Source: Undaria pinnatifida
Lineage: Eukaryota > Sar > Phaeophyceae > Laminariales > Alariaceae
NCBI GenBank assembly: GCA_012845835.1
Contig: JABAKD010000002.1
Location: 10,638,620 to 10,702,619 of the forward strand
DNA: 64,000 nucleotides
Reading direction: 5' to 3'
In this document: positions 1-11,701 of the stretch, piece by piece
Layout of the letters: every line of letters begins with the position of its first letter
How positions within the stretch are numbered: the stretch's first letter is position 1
The notes under the pieces: generated by a model
What the model was told of the DNA's origin: nothing
Seen by the model: the letters and a program-made list of their open reading frames with translations, nothing else
Database searches by the model: none
Program-made: the position numbers and the translations under genes

Positions 1-22
1 CAATGTTTGGTGTCCTTAGGGA

Positions 23-155
23 GCTATTCGGTGTCTAGTCGGTAGCGATTCGGTGGCTACGGTAGCCGTTCGGTATGGCGGTAGCTGTTCGGTATCTACT
101 GCGTGTTATTCGGTCTCTACGCATCTACTGGCTACCCGTTCGGTATCTACTACAG
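23..155. repeat. Degenerate short tandem repeat (GTTCGGTATCTAC type)
   Basis: The words TTCGGT and TATCTAC or GGTAGC recur every 20 to 30 bases. Spacing and sequence both vary, so this is an old degraded array. No coding pattern is visible. Confidence 0.6.
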
Positions 156-424
156 GTATCTTGCAGTGATTTGTGCTGCGGGCGAGCGGCGAAAAGTCAG
201 TTACCTTAGTTGCTGTTATTGGAATTTCTTTACGTTGTCGGTAGTTGGCGTCTGGGCTGTCGGCCGGGCTGCGGGCTTGGATGGGGTCTGAGAGCTGTAT
301 AACCCTGCCCCAGCTTTGGAAACTTCTCGGAATGAAGATGCTATGACCAGTTAACTGTTGCGTAGTGTGCTATGTTATAAAGTGCCATACAGCATACGAT
401 GTAGCTACAGATGCCATGGAACTG

Positions 425-660
425 CGGTTGTTTGTCAAGGGTTCGTAAAATTTGCGACGTTACGCTTCTGTCAGGCGGTACGAATGTCGGGAACAAGGGA
501 TGCGAAAAAGCGTCTTGCGTATCCCCGTCCGCTCACTGCCTGATTCCACCTGTATTTGACCTTACATGTCAGTAATGGAGATAAGTGAGACACTACGAAC
601 TTAGCTAAGGAGGAGAGCGCATACCATTCCAGCATCGACACCCCTGCGTCCCCGCGAGGG
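425..660 (+). repeat. Direct repeat, copy A
   Basis: This stretch is repeated about 730 bases downstream in the same orientation. The shared core begins at CTGTCAGGCGGTACGAATGT, passes through CTCACTGCCTGATT and ends in a GGAGGAGAG block. CAGGCGGT and ACTGCCTG are near inverted repeats of each other, so the core could fold into a hairpin of about 80 bases. No protein was recognised. Confidence 0.7.
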
Positions 661-1154
661 CCTTCCTATACACATGGCGTCGACGGCAAGCCTAGTCATC
701 GCTGAGTTGGAGCTCTCCTTCGAGGTTCTTCTGTGCTCCTCCAGGCCCCATCCAACAGCTTTTCTGGTACGTACTATTAATGGTAGCCATTTTTGTTCGT
801 GGCCCAAGTGTTGTATTGGCATATTGCGCGTGCACAGCCGACCCCCAGCTCCCACTTTCGTGAGCTCCATGGCGGGCATCAAGTTTTGCAAGAGGTATCT
901 TCGCCTCACTACGACTTGTTGGGTTGATCGGTAGCCGCATTTTGTTTCGTTGGAATAGCCGCATCGTTGATCCCCTTTCCGATCTATAGATGCTGTTGTT
1001 GCAATCCGTTGATCGTCATATATATGGTGTGTGCATCTACGATAATTCGGGGTGACCTTGTTGTTGACTGCCATACTGCACACTGCGTAACTACTAGCAT
1101 ATAATGTGCTGGTGTTATTAGCATATATCATACCTAGTACCTGTTGTGAAACCA
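661..1154. other. Spacer between two direct-repeat copies, no gene seen
   Basis: A 176-codon frame crosses this spacer on the minus strand. It has no recognisable motif and overlaps the repeat, so I do not call a gene. Confidence 0.4.
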
Positions 1155-1360
1155 GGTTGCATGTTCAGGGTTCATACTTTGTAGAATACGCGGCATCATG
1201 CTTCTGTCAGGCGGTACGAATGTCGGGAATAGGGGATGTGTAAGGCGTCTTGAGCATCCTCATCATCAGCTCACTGCCTGATTTTACGTGTCTTTGGCAT
1301 TATGAACTTAAATAAGGAGGAGAGTGCGTACCTTCCCAGCATCAACACGTATGCTTCAAG
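1155..1360 (+). repeat. Direct repeat, copy B
   Basis: Second copy of the repeat at 425-660, with scattered substitutions throughout. The unit plus spacer could be two ends of a degraded mobile element, but no target duplication was identified. Confidence 0.7.
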
Positions 1361-1734
1361 GGCTATTTATTGTGCTGTTTTTTTATACTCTCACCGGAGA
1401 TCTGATGTTGTTTATATTATACGTTGGATGAGCAGGAGTGAACTCTCTAGGAAAAGCCATACCTGTGGCCCGTATCCATGCAACGCAGGAGGCCGGCGAG
1501 TGTGACGAGGCAGGGGGCACAAAGCATATTATCCTGATCAACTGCGATCGCGAGTTTTCTGTTTTCATTGCAGGGCTGTCCCTAAGGCCCAGGGGCAGCT
1601 GTGCGGTCAGCACTAGTGCAGCGGGCATGTATAAATATATCCCAAGGTAGAGGCGCGTAATATTTTGTTCTGAGGTTACCCACTTAAGGAGCTCTGCACC
1701 TCATCCAAAAACGTATTTGGACTGAACTAGAAGC

Positions 1735-2310
1735 GCTTTGGTGTTGAACAAACCCATGGCCTACGAGGTATACCAAAAAAATCAAATTGATTTTTTTTTA
1801 TGAAATTCCGACGAATTTGGGTAAAGGAGGGCTAAGGAGCACCGTCATTCAGAAAACAAAAATATCGAAAAGTGCTACTACTTCTATCGTAGCACACGTC
1901 AGCGGTGGTGGTTCCCGTCGTTAACGGGTCAATTGCTGTCGCTGAAAACAGTAAAAACGCAATTATGACACCCCGGTGTCGTAAGCTCTTATTTACGACA
2001 CCGCGCTGTACTTGCGCCATACGCCCCGCATGATCCCGGAACTGCCACGGCTGTTTGGGCGGTGGTATAGAACTCTCCTTGAAGCCATCGTGTGCCCAAA
2101 ATGACCCAGTACTAGTTAGACGAGATATCTGGTATCCGCGTGCTCCCGCAGAGTTGTGAAACCGGTGTCGTAAAAAATCTTGCAGAAAAGAGAACATCAT
2201 TCTCACGATTTGGAGTTACAGAGCCCCGTCGTTCTGAAAACGTTTCAATCAAAAAAGGGTATAAACCTCTACTGTAGCGTAGCATGCGTCCCCATAGTTT
2301 GGATGGAGGC
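1735..2310 (+). repeat. AT-rich dispersed repeat, locus 1
   Basis: The block around 1740-1900 (GTTGAACAAACCCATGGCC, then TTCCGACGAATT, then CATTCAGAAAAC and TATCGTAGCACACGTC) recurs near 59,525-59,780 on the same strand and near 29,440-29,535 on the opposite strand. A second weaker internal copy of the CTGAAAAC...GTAGC motif lies at 2220-2295. It is probably part of a mobile element; no coding domain is seen. Confidence 0.6.
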
Positions 2311-5300
2311 ACGGGCTTTTCTCGGATTAGTCAGACTCAAAAGTAGGGAAACGGCCTAAAACATGTACGTGGAAGCCGAACCATTTACGTTTCGGATATA
2401 GACTATAGGAGAGGCGACAGCGCCACGGAAAAAAATCACTTAGTACCATGAACAGTTGCAACGGTTTAGAGACTCTCTTCCGCCGAGTTCGTGAGGATTC
2501 CCCCCCTTTTGTTCATCCAGATATTGCATCCACGACCCTCTCGTCTACCCCCTTCACGTACGTGTATGGCCTGGATTCTCCACCTTTGCGCTTCCAATGA
2601 CCTTGTTGCCATCTTTACCAGTACCCCCGCTCTCACTTCCTCTTTCCCCCCTCCCTTGCAGTGAAGCATCTATTGCACCGCCGACGAAATACCCCCTCCA
2701 CGCCAACACTGTCACCCCCTCCCTGCCCGGTCTGTCCCACATTGCTATCATCACATACGTACGCCGTCACCACCATCACCATCAGCTCTAAGACTTTGGT
2801 CGAATTCCGGTCACCTTCCTCACGATTTCTCCGTATCGTCCTCCGTTTTGTGTCATGCGCCAGTTGGTACCCCCAGCACACACCCCTGTCTCAAGTCACA
2901 ACCTCGCGATAGTCTCATTTGACGCGTCTGATAACCCCCCTCTCGAGCTTGATTTATTGACCGATGAAGCGGAGCTACAACCATCCCTCCTTCCGCGATA
3001 TTCTCTTGCTGCACGCACCATCTCCACCACCCCGTGGCCAGCCGTAATAAATTATGTTATCCGTCTCCATATAATCTTCTGATATACTTCCCCCACGCCC
3101 ACCGCCCGCCCGTCCGCCCACGCCCATGAAAACCCTTCATCTACTGGGAAACAATATCACATGCTAGTTTCAAGAGGTGTGTCGCAACAAACGAGGGTAC
3201 CTTGTACATCTCTAAACGGGAGACGCAGAAGCCCTCGCACGAAACACCGCCCGGGCCGCACGGCAACTGTCGCGTGGCGTTCCTACCCTGCCAACACCAG
3301 TACCCCCCCCATCAAGTCCATCTCCCTCGTCACTGACTATTAATCTAACATCTCGCAAATCGCGCAGCTTTCGTATTGAATGGGAACCAAATCGTCATCG
3401 CCTCCGTATCCACGCAAACCCAAGTAGCTGTGCCCAGTATACCATCTTGTTCTACGATAGCGGTGGCTTCCATGTCATTGGTAGGATTTGCTGGCTATGT
3501 CGTGAGGTAACCCAAAGCTGGTCGAGACGTAGTTCCTTTGTAGTGTGATCCTGTAGCACCGGTATGTCTCCGCCACTTCTGGCAGTTCCCGTTTGTCTCA
3601 AGCGATTTCACAAGCGCTATAGCAGGCAGCTGGCAAGATAGAGGGACTACTACTGTATTGCTGTAACAGTTGTTTCCATTTTATACGATAACATTGCCCC
3701 CCACCCTCACCTCCTGTTCCCCATGGCCTGAAAATTTATCGAAGCCAACGACTTCAAGACGTCACAACACCGCCCCCCGCCCCCTTCCCACTGTGTTTTC
3801 ATCGAAGTAGCGCAATCCATGAAAAACGACACCCACGGTGCCGCATCCTTTGCCCCCTTCTCTACTTCCAACCCTTCTCAACCAATCGGCAGCGGTTCTG
3901 CGTGTGTTCCCTGTCAAAGGTTGTTGGATATGTAGCACAACAGTACCCACTAGACCACGTAGTCACGTGACTATGTGGTCTACAGTACAGTGCGTAGCGC
4001 TAAGAATGCTCCTTGATACTGCAGTCCGTGTCGAGGGGAGGGGCCAGGTGATCAATGCCATAGTCTGCAAGGATCAACGAACTCTTAAACATATACTTTG
4101 TTGGTTATATAGAACTACCTACTAGACCACATAGTCGCGCAATATAACCAGCATACGACGTAGGCACTTTTTTTACATGATATCGCTCCGACGCCTGCCT
4201 CCGAACTCACCGCTGTCGCCCGCGTCGTTTTCACTGAGCATCATGCAGTCGCGCTCGCCACCGCCCCCACCTCCTTGGGCTCCCATTGCACCTGAATTTC
4301 AGCCCGCACGTCCACCACGGCGCAACCAGCTGCCCACGTAACTAAGTGCTGCCGCCCTCGCCGGGTTTACCCCCCTATTCGTCGATGTGCACCCTCCAGG
4401 TCCTCTTTTCGGCAATAGTTCTTCTCTCTGCGCCGCACATAACACACAGCCCAGTGTCGACGCAAGATTTTTCTTCGTCACCTCAAAAAGCTCACGAGCG
4501 GGAATTTGCTGTTGTATTCACCGATCCGCTCCGTGCCACTTCCTTGCCACCTCCAAACGTCATGTCATGCGCGAGTGTGTGCTCTGCTTATGCTTCTATT
4601 GTGGAATCACATCAACTTGCGATATCCGCAGCCCAAGCCTGAATGCCCCCTGCTTGCTCCAACGGAAACATCAATACTCTGCCTTTGACCAAGTCCGCGA
4701 TCGCCTCCCGTCGCACCTCCTCCAATTCCGCCGCCCTCAGGTGATCCCCGTTCGAAATTTCTTGTGCTAGATCCGTCTCAGTGGGCAACCCTAACCTTGC
4801 TATATGCTTCAGCTGCGTGATGTCCGGCAATCCGTGCCACTTGCCGAAATAGTCCATTATCCGGTCGCTGCTGCCCATATGTGGAGTCAAAAGACTCCCT
4901 CCCTCAATACCCGACCACCCCCCACACGTTACCTTCGTATCTACAGCTAAAACCTACCTGGCGATCTCAGCTCACGTCGCCGACATCCTTCCCTGTCCCC
5001 CCGAGCCTTGTGGTTGTGGGGGGGCATCCTGATTCCATCCCGGGGTTTCCTGGTGGGTACGTAGTATCGTATGGTTCGTGTGAGTAACATATCGCTGGTG
5101 CTACTGTGGAGCATCGCACACAGCGATCACTTCTTCTTTTGTCAACTCTGTTCCAACGTGCTCGAATACAATTATGTCTCTCATGCGGAAATGTCAGGAG
5201 ACAGCACCATTACCCCTTGACAGACAACAAGTTTGGCTTAATTTGTCTTGACTGACACCACACTTCAAGGTTTTAGCGCGAAGCTCTCGACCCTACACCC

Positions 5301-6440
5301 TTGACAGCGCGTGCTTTCCCTTGCTTGACACGCCTCCTGACAGCTTTTCTCGGTGCGTCACGCGGATGATCACCAGTGGCTCGGGTGCTTCAACGATGTT
5401 GATCCTGAGGGGAGCGTTCGTCCGCGCTTTTACACCATAACCGCCCTTCGCCTTTGACAGCCCACTCGACGCTGCCCACCACCGCGACAGCGCCTCCCCT
5501 TTAACGTTTTGGAGCTCACTCACATGCACAAAAATCACGAGAAATGAGATTACACCAACCGTGCAGGAAGGGCGCACAGCACTGAGACTGCCAGCATGCT
5601 GTACGTGTGTCGTATAGCTCCTGACGTGGCGTTTCGGATGCATCCGCCACCCCAGCAGCGCGGACTGCTTTGGGAGGTCGATGCTGTTTTCGTCAGTTTT
5701 GTTTCAAATTTTCCCCCATCTGAAGTCCCGAAGGGGTTAACCTCCACCATTGTACGTTCTGCTTGCAGCTGCACCGATCCGGGTTCCGGTCCCACAGCTC
5801 CTTCCTCCCTCCACTCTTTTCGCGCCGTGCATTCCGTCCCTCCTCCTTCCTCTGCGGTGGCTTCTTCGTACCCCGCCGTTTCCTCTTTGCCGCCCCCTGG
5901 GTTGGCTCAGCCGCGGAGCCTGCAGCCTGCAACCCTGTTTCTTCTTGGCTGGCTCCTCCTTCCTCCCCACCCCTACCCCCACCCTCTTTCGTCCTGTTGC
6001 TCCTCCTCCTTCTCCGTCGCTCCGACCGTATGCATACATACACTGCAGTCCCGTGCGCTCGAAAATACTGCGTGCTGATTGAAATCCGAACACTCCGCCC
6101 GTCTTTTTTTTCCTCGCCCCCGTGAAGCCTCCGCCCCCCCCCCCCCCCCCCCCCAACCCCCGCCTGATTCCCTGTGCTTCTCCGACCTCTCTTGGTGCCC
6201 CTTCGTGCTAAATATCCCTCCTTGTCACCTATCCATCCACGTATTGCTGAGTGTACACGCCCATTGGGCAGGCGCCGTCTTGAAATGAAATGTGTCGTCT
6301 TGCTATCCCCGGCTGAGGTATCGGTGGCGCGCAAAACAGAACGGAGTACGTACTGCGTCGCTGCGTCTCTCTTCATACTGAAGGCAACTCTAGCATATTC
6401 TTTCTCCGTGTACCTCTGGCATCTCCTTTCTCCGCACATT
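2311..6440. other. Gene-poor pyrimidine-rich region
   Basis: I see no convincing gene here. Long stretches, especially 2500-3350 and 5780-6180, are strongly C/T-rich on the plus strand. They give spurious Pro/Ser/Leu-rich frames on one strand and Arg/Gly-rich frames on the other. An open minus-strand frame at 4612-4890 has balanced composition (92 codons) and might be a fragment of a decayed element, but it contains no motif I recognise. The same holds for a minus-strand frame at 5293-5643. Confidence 0.5.
6134..6154 (+). repeat. Poly-C tract, 21 bases
   Basis: An uninterrupted C run. Similar runs of 12 to 22 C occur at seven other places in the window, all on the plus strand. Confidence 0.9.
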
Positions 6441-6693
6441 CAGGTCCAGGGTAACTTGCGTTACAAACGATCTCTGGAACCCACTGGTGAATTGGTAAAT
6501 TGCCGATTAATTGCGTGACCTCTCTGGTTTCCCTTGCATCCGAAAAGTTTGATGCAAGGAAAACCAGAGAGAAAGTTCCACGGTATTCACCGGCATGTCA
6601 CGTCTCCACCAGGGGTTCAAAGCTCGTTTGATACACAAATTGACTTGGATCTGAGCGATCAGGTTGTGCGTAACGCAAGCTTACCTGGACCTG
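6441..6693. mobile_element. Foldback element FB1
   Basis: A 253-bp imperfect inverted repeat. The left arm starts CAGGTCCAGGGTAACTTGCG and the right arm ends GCAAGCTTACCTGGACCTG. The arms meet in a strong hairpin of CTCTCTGGTTT..CTTGCATC against GATGCAAGG..ACCAGAGAG, with a loop of about 10 bases near 6543. No ORF of note. The structure suits a MITE or foldback transposon; the superfamily is unknown. Confidence 0.75.
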
Positions 6694-6739
6694 ACATCGT
6701 AGGGAAATCACGTGCTACGGGTGGCCTTCGATGAACATG

Positions 6740-6895
6740 AACACAGGTGTGCACAGCGATATACCCCGGTCCGTTCAGCGCGCTGCCGGTAGTGCAGTCG
6801 GGGCATAACCAGACTAGGTGATTTTTGGAGGCGGTGCCTACCGGCCTTGCGCCCAATGTCCCCAGAAACATCGCCATTCCGAATAACGCCTTGAT
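6740..6895 (+). repeat. Array repeat R, copy 1
   Basis: Contains ACCCCGGTCCGTTCAGCGCG, GCAGTCGGGGCATAACCAGA and GGAGGCGGTGCCTACC. These blocks recur in the same order at 7312-7470 and 13388-13550. Copies 1 and 2 each follow a foldback element by about 300 bases. Confidence 0.75.
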
Positions 6896-7001
6896 ACTTT
6901 CTTTTCCGGCGCTCTCAGGTCCAAGTTAAAGTACACCGCAGACGCCATGAGCACTCAGGTCCAGGTTTAATGGTGCCACGAGCAAAAACGACCGAAGCGG
7001 T

Positions 7002-7261
7002 CAGGTTCAGAGTAAGCTGCGTTTCAAATGACCCCTAACATCCTGGTGGACTTGTGACTTGCCGATGAATAGCGTGGGACTCTCTGAGTTTCCTTGCATC
7101 TACAGTTCATAAGATGCAAGGGAAATCGGAGAGAGAGTCCCACGCTAGTGGCCGGCAGACAGATCACGTCTTCACCAGAATTCCAAAGCTTATATTTGAT
7201 ACGCAAGATAAACTGGACCTGAGCGCTCAGGTCGGTTGTAACGCAAGTAAACCTGGACCTG
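7002..7261. mobile_element. Foldback element FB2
   Basis: Second 260-bp inverted repeat of the FB1 family. Its centre near 7110-7120 pairs GCGTGGGACTCTCT with AGAGAGTCCCACGC around CCTTGCATC/GATGCAAGG. The right end reads TAAACCTGGACCTG. It starts 561 bases after FB1, so FB plus R forms a tandem array. Confidence 0.75.
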
Positions 7262-7311
7262 AAGAAGGCGGAGAAAATCGATGCTAGGGATGACCTTCAG
7301 GACGAAGAAAG

Positions 7312-7470
7312 AAGCAGCGACGTATCATGTACCGGCCCGTTCGGCGCGCGGCCGATACCGCAGTCGGGAATAACCAGACACAACATTCTTGGAGGCGGTG
7401 CTTACCCAGTGAGCATGCAAGCGTAACATATGTTCCCAAACACACATTTACTTTGGACGGCGCCTCTACA
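7312..7470 (+). repeat. Array repeat R, copy 2
   Basis: Same block order as copy 1 (GGCCCGTTCGGCGCG, CGCAGTCGGGAATAACCAGA, GGAGGCGGTGCTTACC). Located 310 bases after the start of FB2. Confidence 0.75.
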
Positions 7471-7577
7471 CCTCCTTTCCCTATGATGCCAGGCCCATGT
7501 CAAAGTGCGTCGTTACAAATGACCTGAGCGACCAGGCCCAGGTCTGATGGCGTTACGAGTACAATCGACCAGAGCGC

Positions 7578-7650
7578 TCAGGTTCACGTTAACTTGCGTT
7601 ACAAACGAACTCCGAAATCGTGGTGAATTCGTGAATTGTCATTGAATGGC
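7578..7650. repeat. Partial foldback arm FB3
   Basis: Left arm only of a third foldback copy (GCTCAGGTTCACGTTAACTT, then GTGGTGAATTCGTGAATTG), 577 bases after FB2. The similarity stops near 7650, before the copia element begins. No matching right arm follows. Confidence 0.6.
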
Positions 7651-7848
7651 GTGCTGCATAACTCACATAATCCAAACCATTGCGCGATTGTAACAATGGT
7701 CGCATTCAAAACGATGACCAGGGCAGAAACTAAAATGCCGAGTAGCGCCATACTTACCCATGCCCCTCAAAGTAGCGTGGGATGGCGGCCTGAAAAATTA
7801 TTCCTCGCATGACTCGTACATGATACTCATCGAGTAATGCGCACACCC

Positions 7849-9370
7849 TTACTCATCCTCCAACTGTAGGTTCAACAAAAACTTACGGCGAAATTTGAAA
7901 GGGGTCGCAGCAAGGGATTTCGTCAAAATATCCGCGTGCTGCTCTTCCGAAGCCACAAACTTGACGTCAATCTTCTTGGGACGAATTAGCCCTCCGACCA
8001 CGCGAAAACACACGTCTATGTGCTTGCTCCGCGCAGAACTAAGAGGGTTCTTAGCCAGCTCTATGGCCTCCTGATCATTTTCAACAACACGAAACACGAT
8101 CCGCTTAGCTCTGGACTAATAAACGGTAAGACTGCGCCCGTAAACAGAGCCTCCTTCACCCCTTCACCCAGGGCTACATACTCTGCTTCTGCCGTAGACA
8201 ATGTAACGCACATCTGCGTGCTACTTGCCCATCTGACGGCAGCAGCCCCCAAGGTAATTACCGTCCCCGACACCGATCGCCTCTCATTGGATTTCTCGGC
8301 GTAGTCGGCATCGCTATACGCAGTCAGATCCAATCCCGAACCCCTTGCAAAAGTCAAACCCATGCTCCTTGTCCCGTGGAGGTATGCCATGATCTTCAGA
8401 ACTGATTTCCAGTGCCTGTCGGTGGGGTTGTGAGAATGGCGCGTCACAGCACGCACCGCGTTCGAGATGTCTGGCCGCGTCATGGTCGACAGCCACATCA
8501 GACTGCCCACAGCCTCTCTGTACGACCAGTCTCCCTTTGGTGCGCCCTCCTCTCTTGGACCTAGTTTAACGCCAGGGGTCGTGGGGACGTCAGAGGACGA
8601 GTTCACACCGAAACGATTCAGCATTCATTCAACGAACAACGAAAGCTTTCTGCGTGGTCTCTAGCGTGCCCAATTCCCAATTGCGCTTGAAAGCACAACC
8701 AGCGTACCAAGTCAGTTCGCCGAACTTATTCGTGGCGAAATTCGTATTTAACGCGGCATGGAAGTCTCTGCATGCCTCGTCCGGTCCTGCAATCATAATG
8801 TCATCTACACATGAACGGCCAGAATCAGTTCTACTTTGCCATCGACAGCCATGCAAAAAACGCAAGGATCGGTCCTACTCTGCGCCATACCGTATTCTAC
8901 CACGGTCTCTACCAGCAGTCTGGCCCACTGCCGTCTGCTCTGTTTTAGACCATATAGTGATATGTTGAGGCGAACAATTTTTCCAGGCATGTCACCACAC
9001 CCATCGGGCAATTTCATGTATATCTCGGCGTTGAGTTTCGCGCGAACAAAAACTCTTTCAACGTCTAAATGATTTTTTCAGACCGTGAAATTTGCAACAG
9101 CCGCCAGAAAATCAACTAACGCTGATGATGGAGTTGGTACAAACGTTTGGAAGTGATCTACGCCACGAGTCTAGCTTTCGTTTTCACTATCAAGCCATCT
9201 TTTTGATTCTTGTATATGCACACACACGTCGTAACTACAGGTTTCCACCCTCGCGGCGGTGTCGCCGCCTCGTATGTACCGGTCGTCTTGTGACCGTCCA
9301 ATTCACTCTTCATGGCCTCACGCTACGCCGCTTTGTATTTCGAACGCTCTACATCTGCTACGAACTGTAG
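7849..9370 (-). pseudogene. Copia reverse transcriptase and RNase H, broken
   Basis: The minus strand encodes recognisable RT pieces in several frames. Near 9330 there is REAMKSELDGHKTTGTYE, typical of the RT start, followed by EIYMKLPDGCG and SLYGLKQSRRQW. The catalytic-region motif VDDIMIAGPD lies near 8800. RNase H follows, with TRPDISNAVRAVTRHSHNP, YSDADYAEKSNERRSVSG and STAEAEYVALGEGVKEA. The end (near 7849-7990) has KHIDVCFRV...ADILTKSLAATPF, the usual copia C-terminus, and a stop codon. Frames change at least three times, so no full-length product is possible. Confidence 0.9.
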
Positions 9371-9482
9371 GGGCGGTTCTACGTCTTCCGGGAAACCACT
9401 AGGCATGCACACGCTCAACTCCCCTTTCGTTTTCTTCCACAGCAGGTCCTCCAGCCATCATGGCCATTGCGTCCTTTGTCGT

Positions 9483-10091
9483 CTAGGATGTACTCTCCAG
9501 TATACTCCCAGACTCCGTCCACTCTTGCACTGCCGCATACAGCGCGTTCTCGACCTCACGTTGTATCTTTAGCAGGCGTTGAACAGACTCATCCTCCAGG
9601 TGTTGTCTCTGACTCCGGGCCCGGCCTCTTACTGTCGGGGTTAGCCGTCCCCCCCTGCTGAGCGCTGCCCTCCCCGACAGGACCGCGGGAGGATCATCGC
9701 CGTTCTCTTGATCGGTGCCGGAGGCTGCTGATGCGCCCGAGTCGCTTTCGGCTCTCCTTGCCTGGATCAAGGAGGCGTCCACCGCGCCCCCTTGAGGCGA
9801 GTCCATCGTCTCGACTGTTTCGGCCCTCCCTGTGGGGACCGAGGAGGCGTCCACTGCGCCCCCTTGAGACGAGTGCATCATCTCGACTGTTTTGACCCTC
9901 CCTGCCGGGACCGAGGAGGCGTCCACCGCGCCACCTTGAGACGAATCAATCGTTTCGGCTGTTCCGTCGCCAGCATCGCCGGCGGCATGTGTCTCCTGTG
10001 AGCGCTCCCGCAAAAACGCGTGCAGATCAAACCCCCACGTCACGTCGAGGTCGTTCAGGCGATCCAGACCACCGTCCTGCTCTTCCACCAC
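9483..10091 (-). pseudogene. Variable linker of copia element 1 with internal repeats
   Basis: A 202-codon open stretch between integrase and RT, where copia polyproteins carry a poorly conserved linker. It contains three tandem units of about 24 residues built on SSQGGAVDASSVP. The unit is visible in the DNA as a repeated block at about 9770-9960. Its acidic, Gly/Ser/Ala-rich composition suggests disorder. No catalytic motif is present. It is probably a leftover part of the element rather than an independent gene. Confidence 0.6.
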
Positions 10092-10199
10092 CCCCCCACC
10101 TCGACCTGACGTGCTCTCGTCGTCGGTCTCGGACCCTCCCTCTTCCTAAGACAGGGAATCATGCATCTCGGCAGGTATAGGTAGTGCAGGCGACACGCG

Positions 10200-10902
10200 T
10201 TGCCAGGTGACATGACGCGTGGTAAGCAGAGTACGGTGTTTGGTCAGCACTCGTACGGCGTCTCGGAGGTGGTTAGGCGCGGGGCCCAGGTAAAAACACT
10301 CCTGTGCTTTCGCCTGCGACACTCCTGTGCTTTCGCCTGCGACTTGTTTTTCCTGTTAACCTTGCAGTAGACAGGCTTGTGGAAAGGTAGAAGCACTACC
10401 GGGAGGGTTTACCGCACCATATATCGTACGGCGATTTTTTTGCTGGGTTAGCGAAAGTTGCTGTGCGGTTCAAAGCAACGCACGCTCATTGCGACGCTTC
10501 AGCTCACAACGATTCCGTTGCCGCCAATTGCGCTCTGGGCTAAAAACTCACGAGCTCGGATTCGACCCGCCATTGCGGTCGTCTCAAACAAACCTAGCGC
10601 GCGCTCGGCTACCCCAATGAATTAGGGACTGTCGACCCCGTGGTGAATTCCTGCAGGATGCATAGCGATCTGCATAGGTCGCCAAACGTTTCCCCGCGAA
10701 ATTTACCGCCCCCATCGGATCGGACAATCACCACCTGTGAAGGGACACCGTCTGCACGAGTATCCGCGACGAACTTCTTGAACATTTCCGCGGCGTCCGA
10801 TTTGTGGCGCATAAATTACACCCACGTATACCGTGAAAAATTGCCGCGCACGATGAGGGCATACCACCTTCCCCCGTGAGGTTCTACCACCGTAGACCCA
10901 CT
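10200..10902 (-). pseudogene. Copia integrase core, broken
   Basis: An open piece at 10609-10812 reads DTRADGVPSQVVIVRSDGGG, which aligns to the second catalytic-Asp region of retroviral-type integrases (usual SDNGGEF). Here the Asn is Gly and the Glu is Lys (SDGGGKF). Shorter pieces towards 10,420 resemble ALNRTAT and a SPYDIWCG-like end in changing frames. Element 2 carries the corresponding text near 63,690-63,990. Stops and frameshifts prevent function. Confidence 0.8.
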
Positions 10903-11520
10903 CAAATCCACAGAAACCTCCCGGTCATCTTATCTCTGCTCCTGTGTTTGTGGATTGCTTGATACCTCGGCGGAGACCCTTCGCCATGGAGCATCCTTTG
11001 CACCCCAACAGCTTTCCCTCGAGGACGATCCCTTGCTGCTCCGCGGCAGTAGTCGTTTATGTTCACCACGGGCTTGTTGGACAGTTTTCCCGGTGCGGGT
11101 ACAACACAGGCATTTTCCTTAGTGCTGCAGTCGACCCGGTAGCCGAAAAGGCTGTACAGGTTCCCGGTCAGCGGAAACACGATCAAACGCTCATACTTGA
11201 GCTTGACTGCAATCCCCGTGGGACCCCCTTCGAAAGTGTGAACGTCCTTCACGAGAGTGGGTAGGGAAAAGAGATGGTGTCGGAGATCTGGGACGTGCGC
11301 GATATTCGTCAGCATTACTTGCGCGAGACCGTTTCCGGACCGAAAGACAAAGTTAATGTCGCCGTATCCTCCGATCGCGCGGGTTGAGCCATCAGCGATG
11401 CGCAGTTTCAAATTGCACTTTCTGTAGTTGATCATCCTGCAATCTGCTGAAGGCGTCATATGAGTAGACGCTTCACTATCGCAAAGCCAGGTTTCATCCT
11501 CTACCTACCAAGCCGACTCC
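10902..11520 (-). pseudogene. Copia protease and GAG-pre-integrase region, altered active site
   Basis: On the minus strand near 11,490 the text is WLCDSEASTHM. Copia proteases have D-S-G-A or D-T-G-A here, so the glycine of the aspartic-protease triad has become Glu. Downstream come IADGSTRAIGGYGDI, NIAHVPDLRHHLFSLPTL and a GAG-pre-integrase-like segment, all standard for this family. The open stretch covers 10902-11459 and its first part extends upstream of the first Met. Confidence 0.85.
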
Positions 11521-11701
11521 ACTTCCCCCTTTCTGCCAAAAGCATCACTGCACTTGCACGCCTCTCCCGCCTTGAAAGCTGAAGCCTCGACCGCATCATC
11601 ATCATCGTCGTCCAACGCCGCCAGCACAGCTTCCTCTTTCGACGAGGGGCGGACATCACAGCGTGCTCCCGTCCGTGGCATCGGCTGAATGGCCCCTCGG
11701 T

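Noticed and set aside
601-1131. 176-codon minus-strand frame
   Set aside because: No recognisable domain, and it overlaps a direct repeat.
4612-4890. 92-codon minus-strand frame with balanced composition
   Set aside because: Possibly a fragment of a lost gene or element, but no motif or neighbouring exon supports it.
5693-6439. 248-codon Arg/Gly-rich minus-strand frame
   Set aside because: Composition follows the C/T-rich strand and a poly-C run; there are no motifs.
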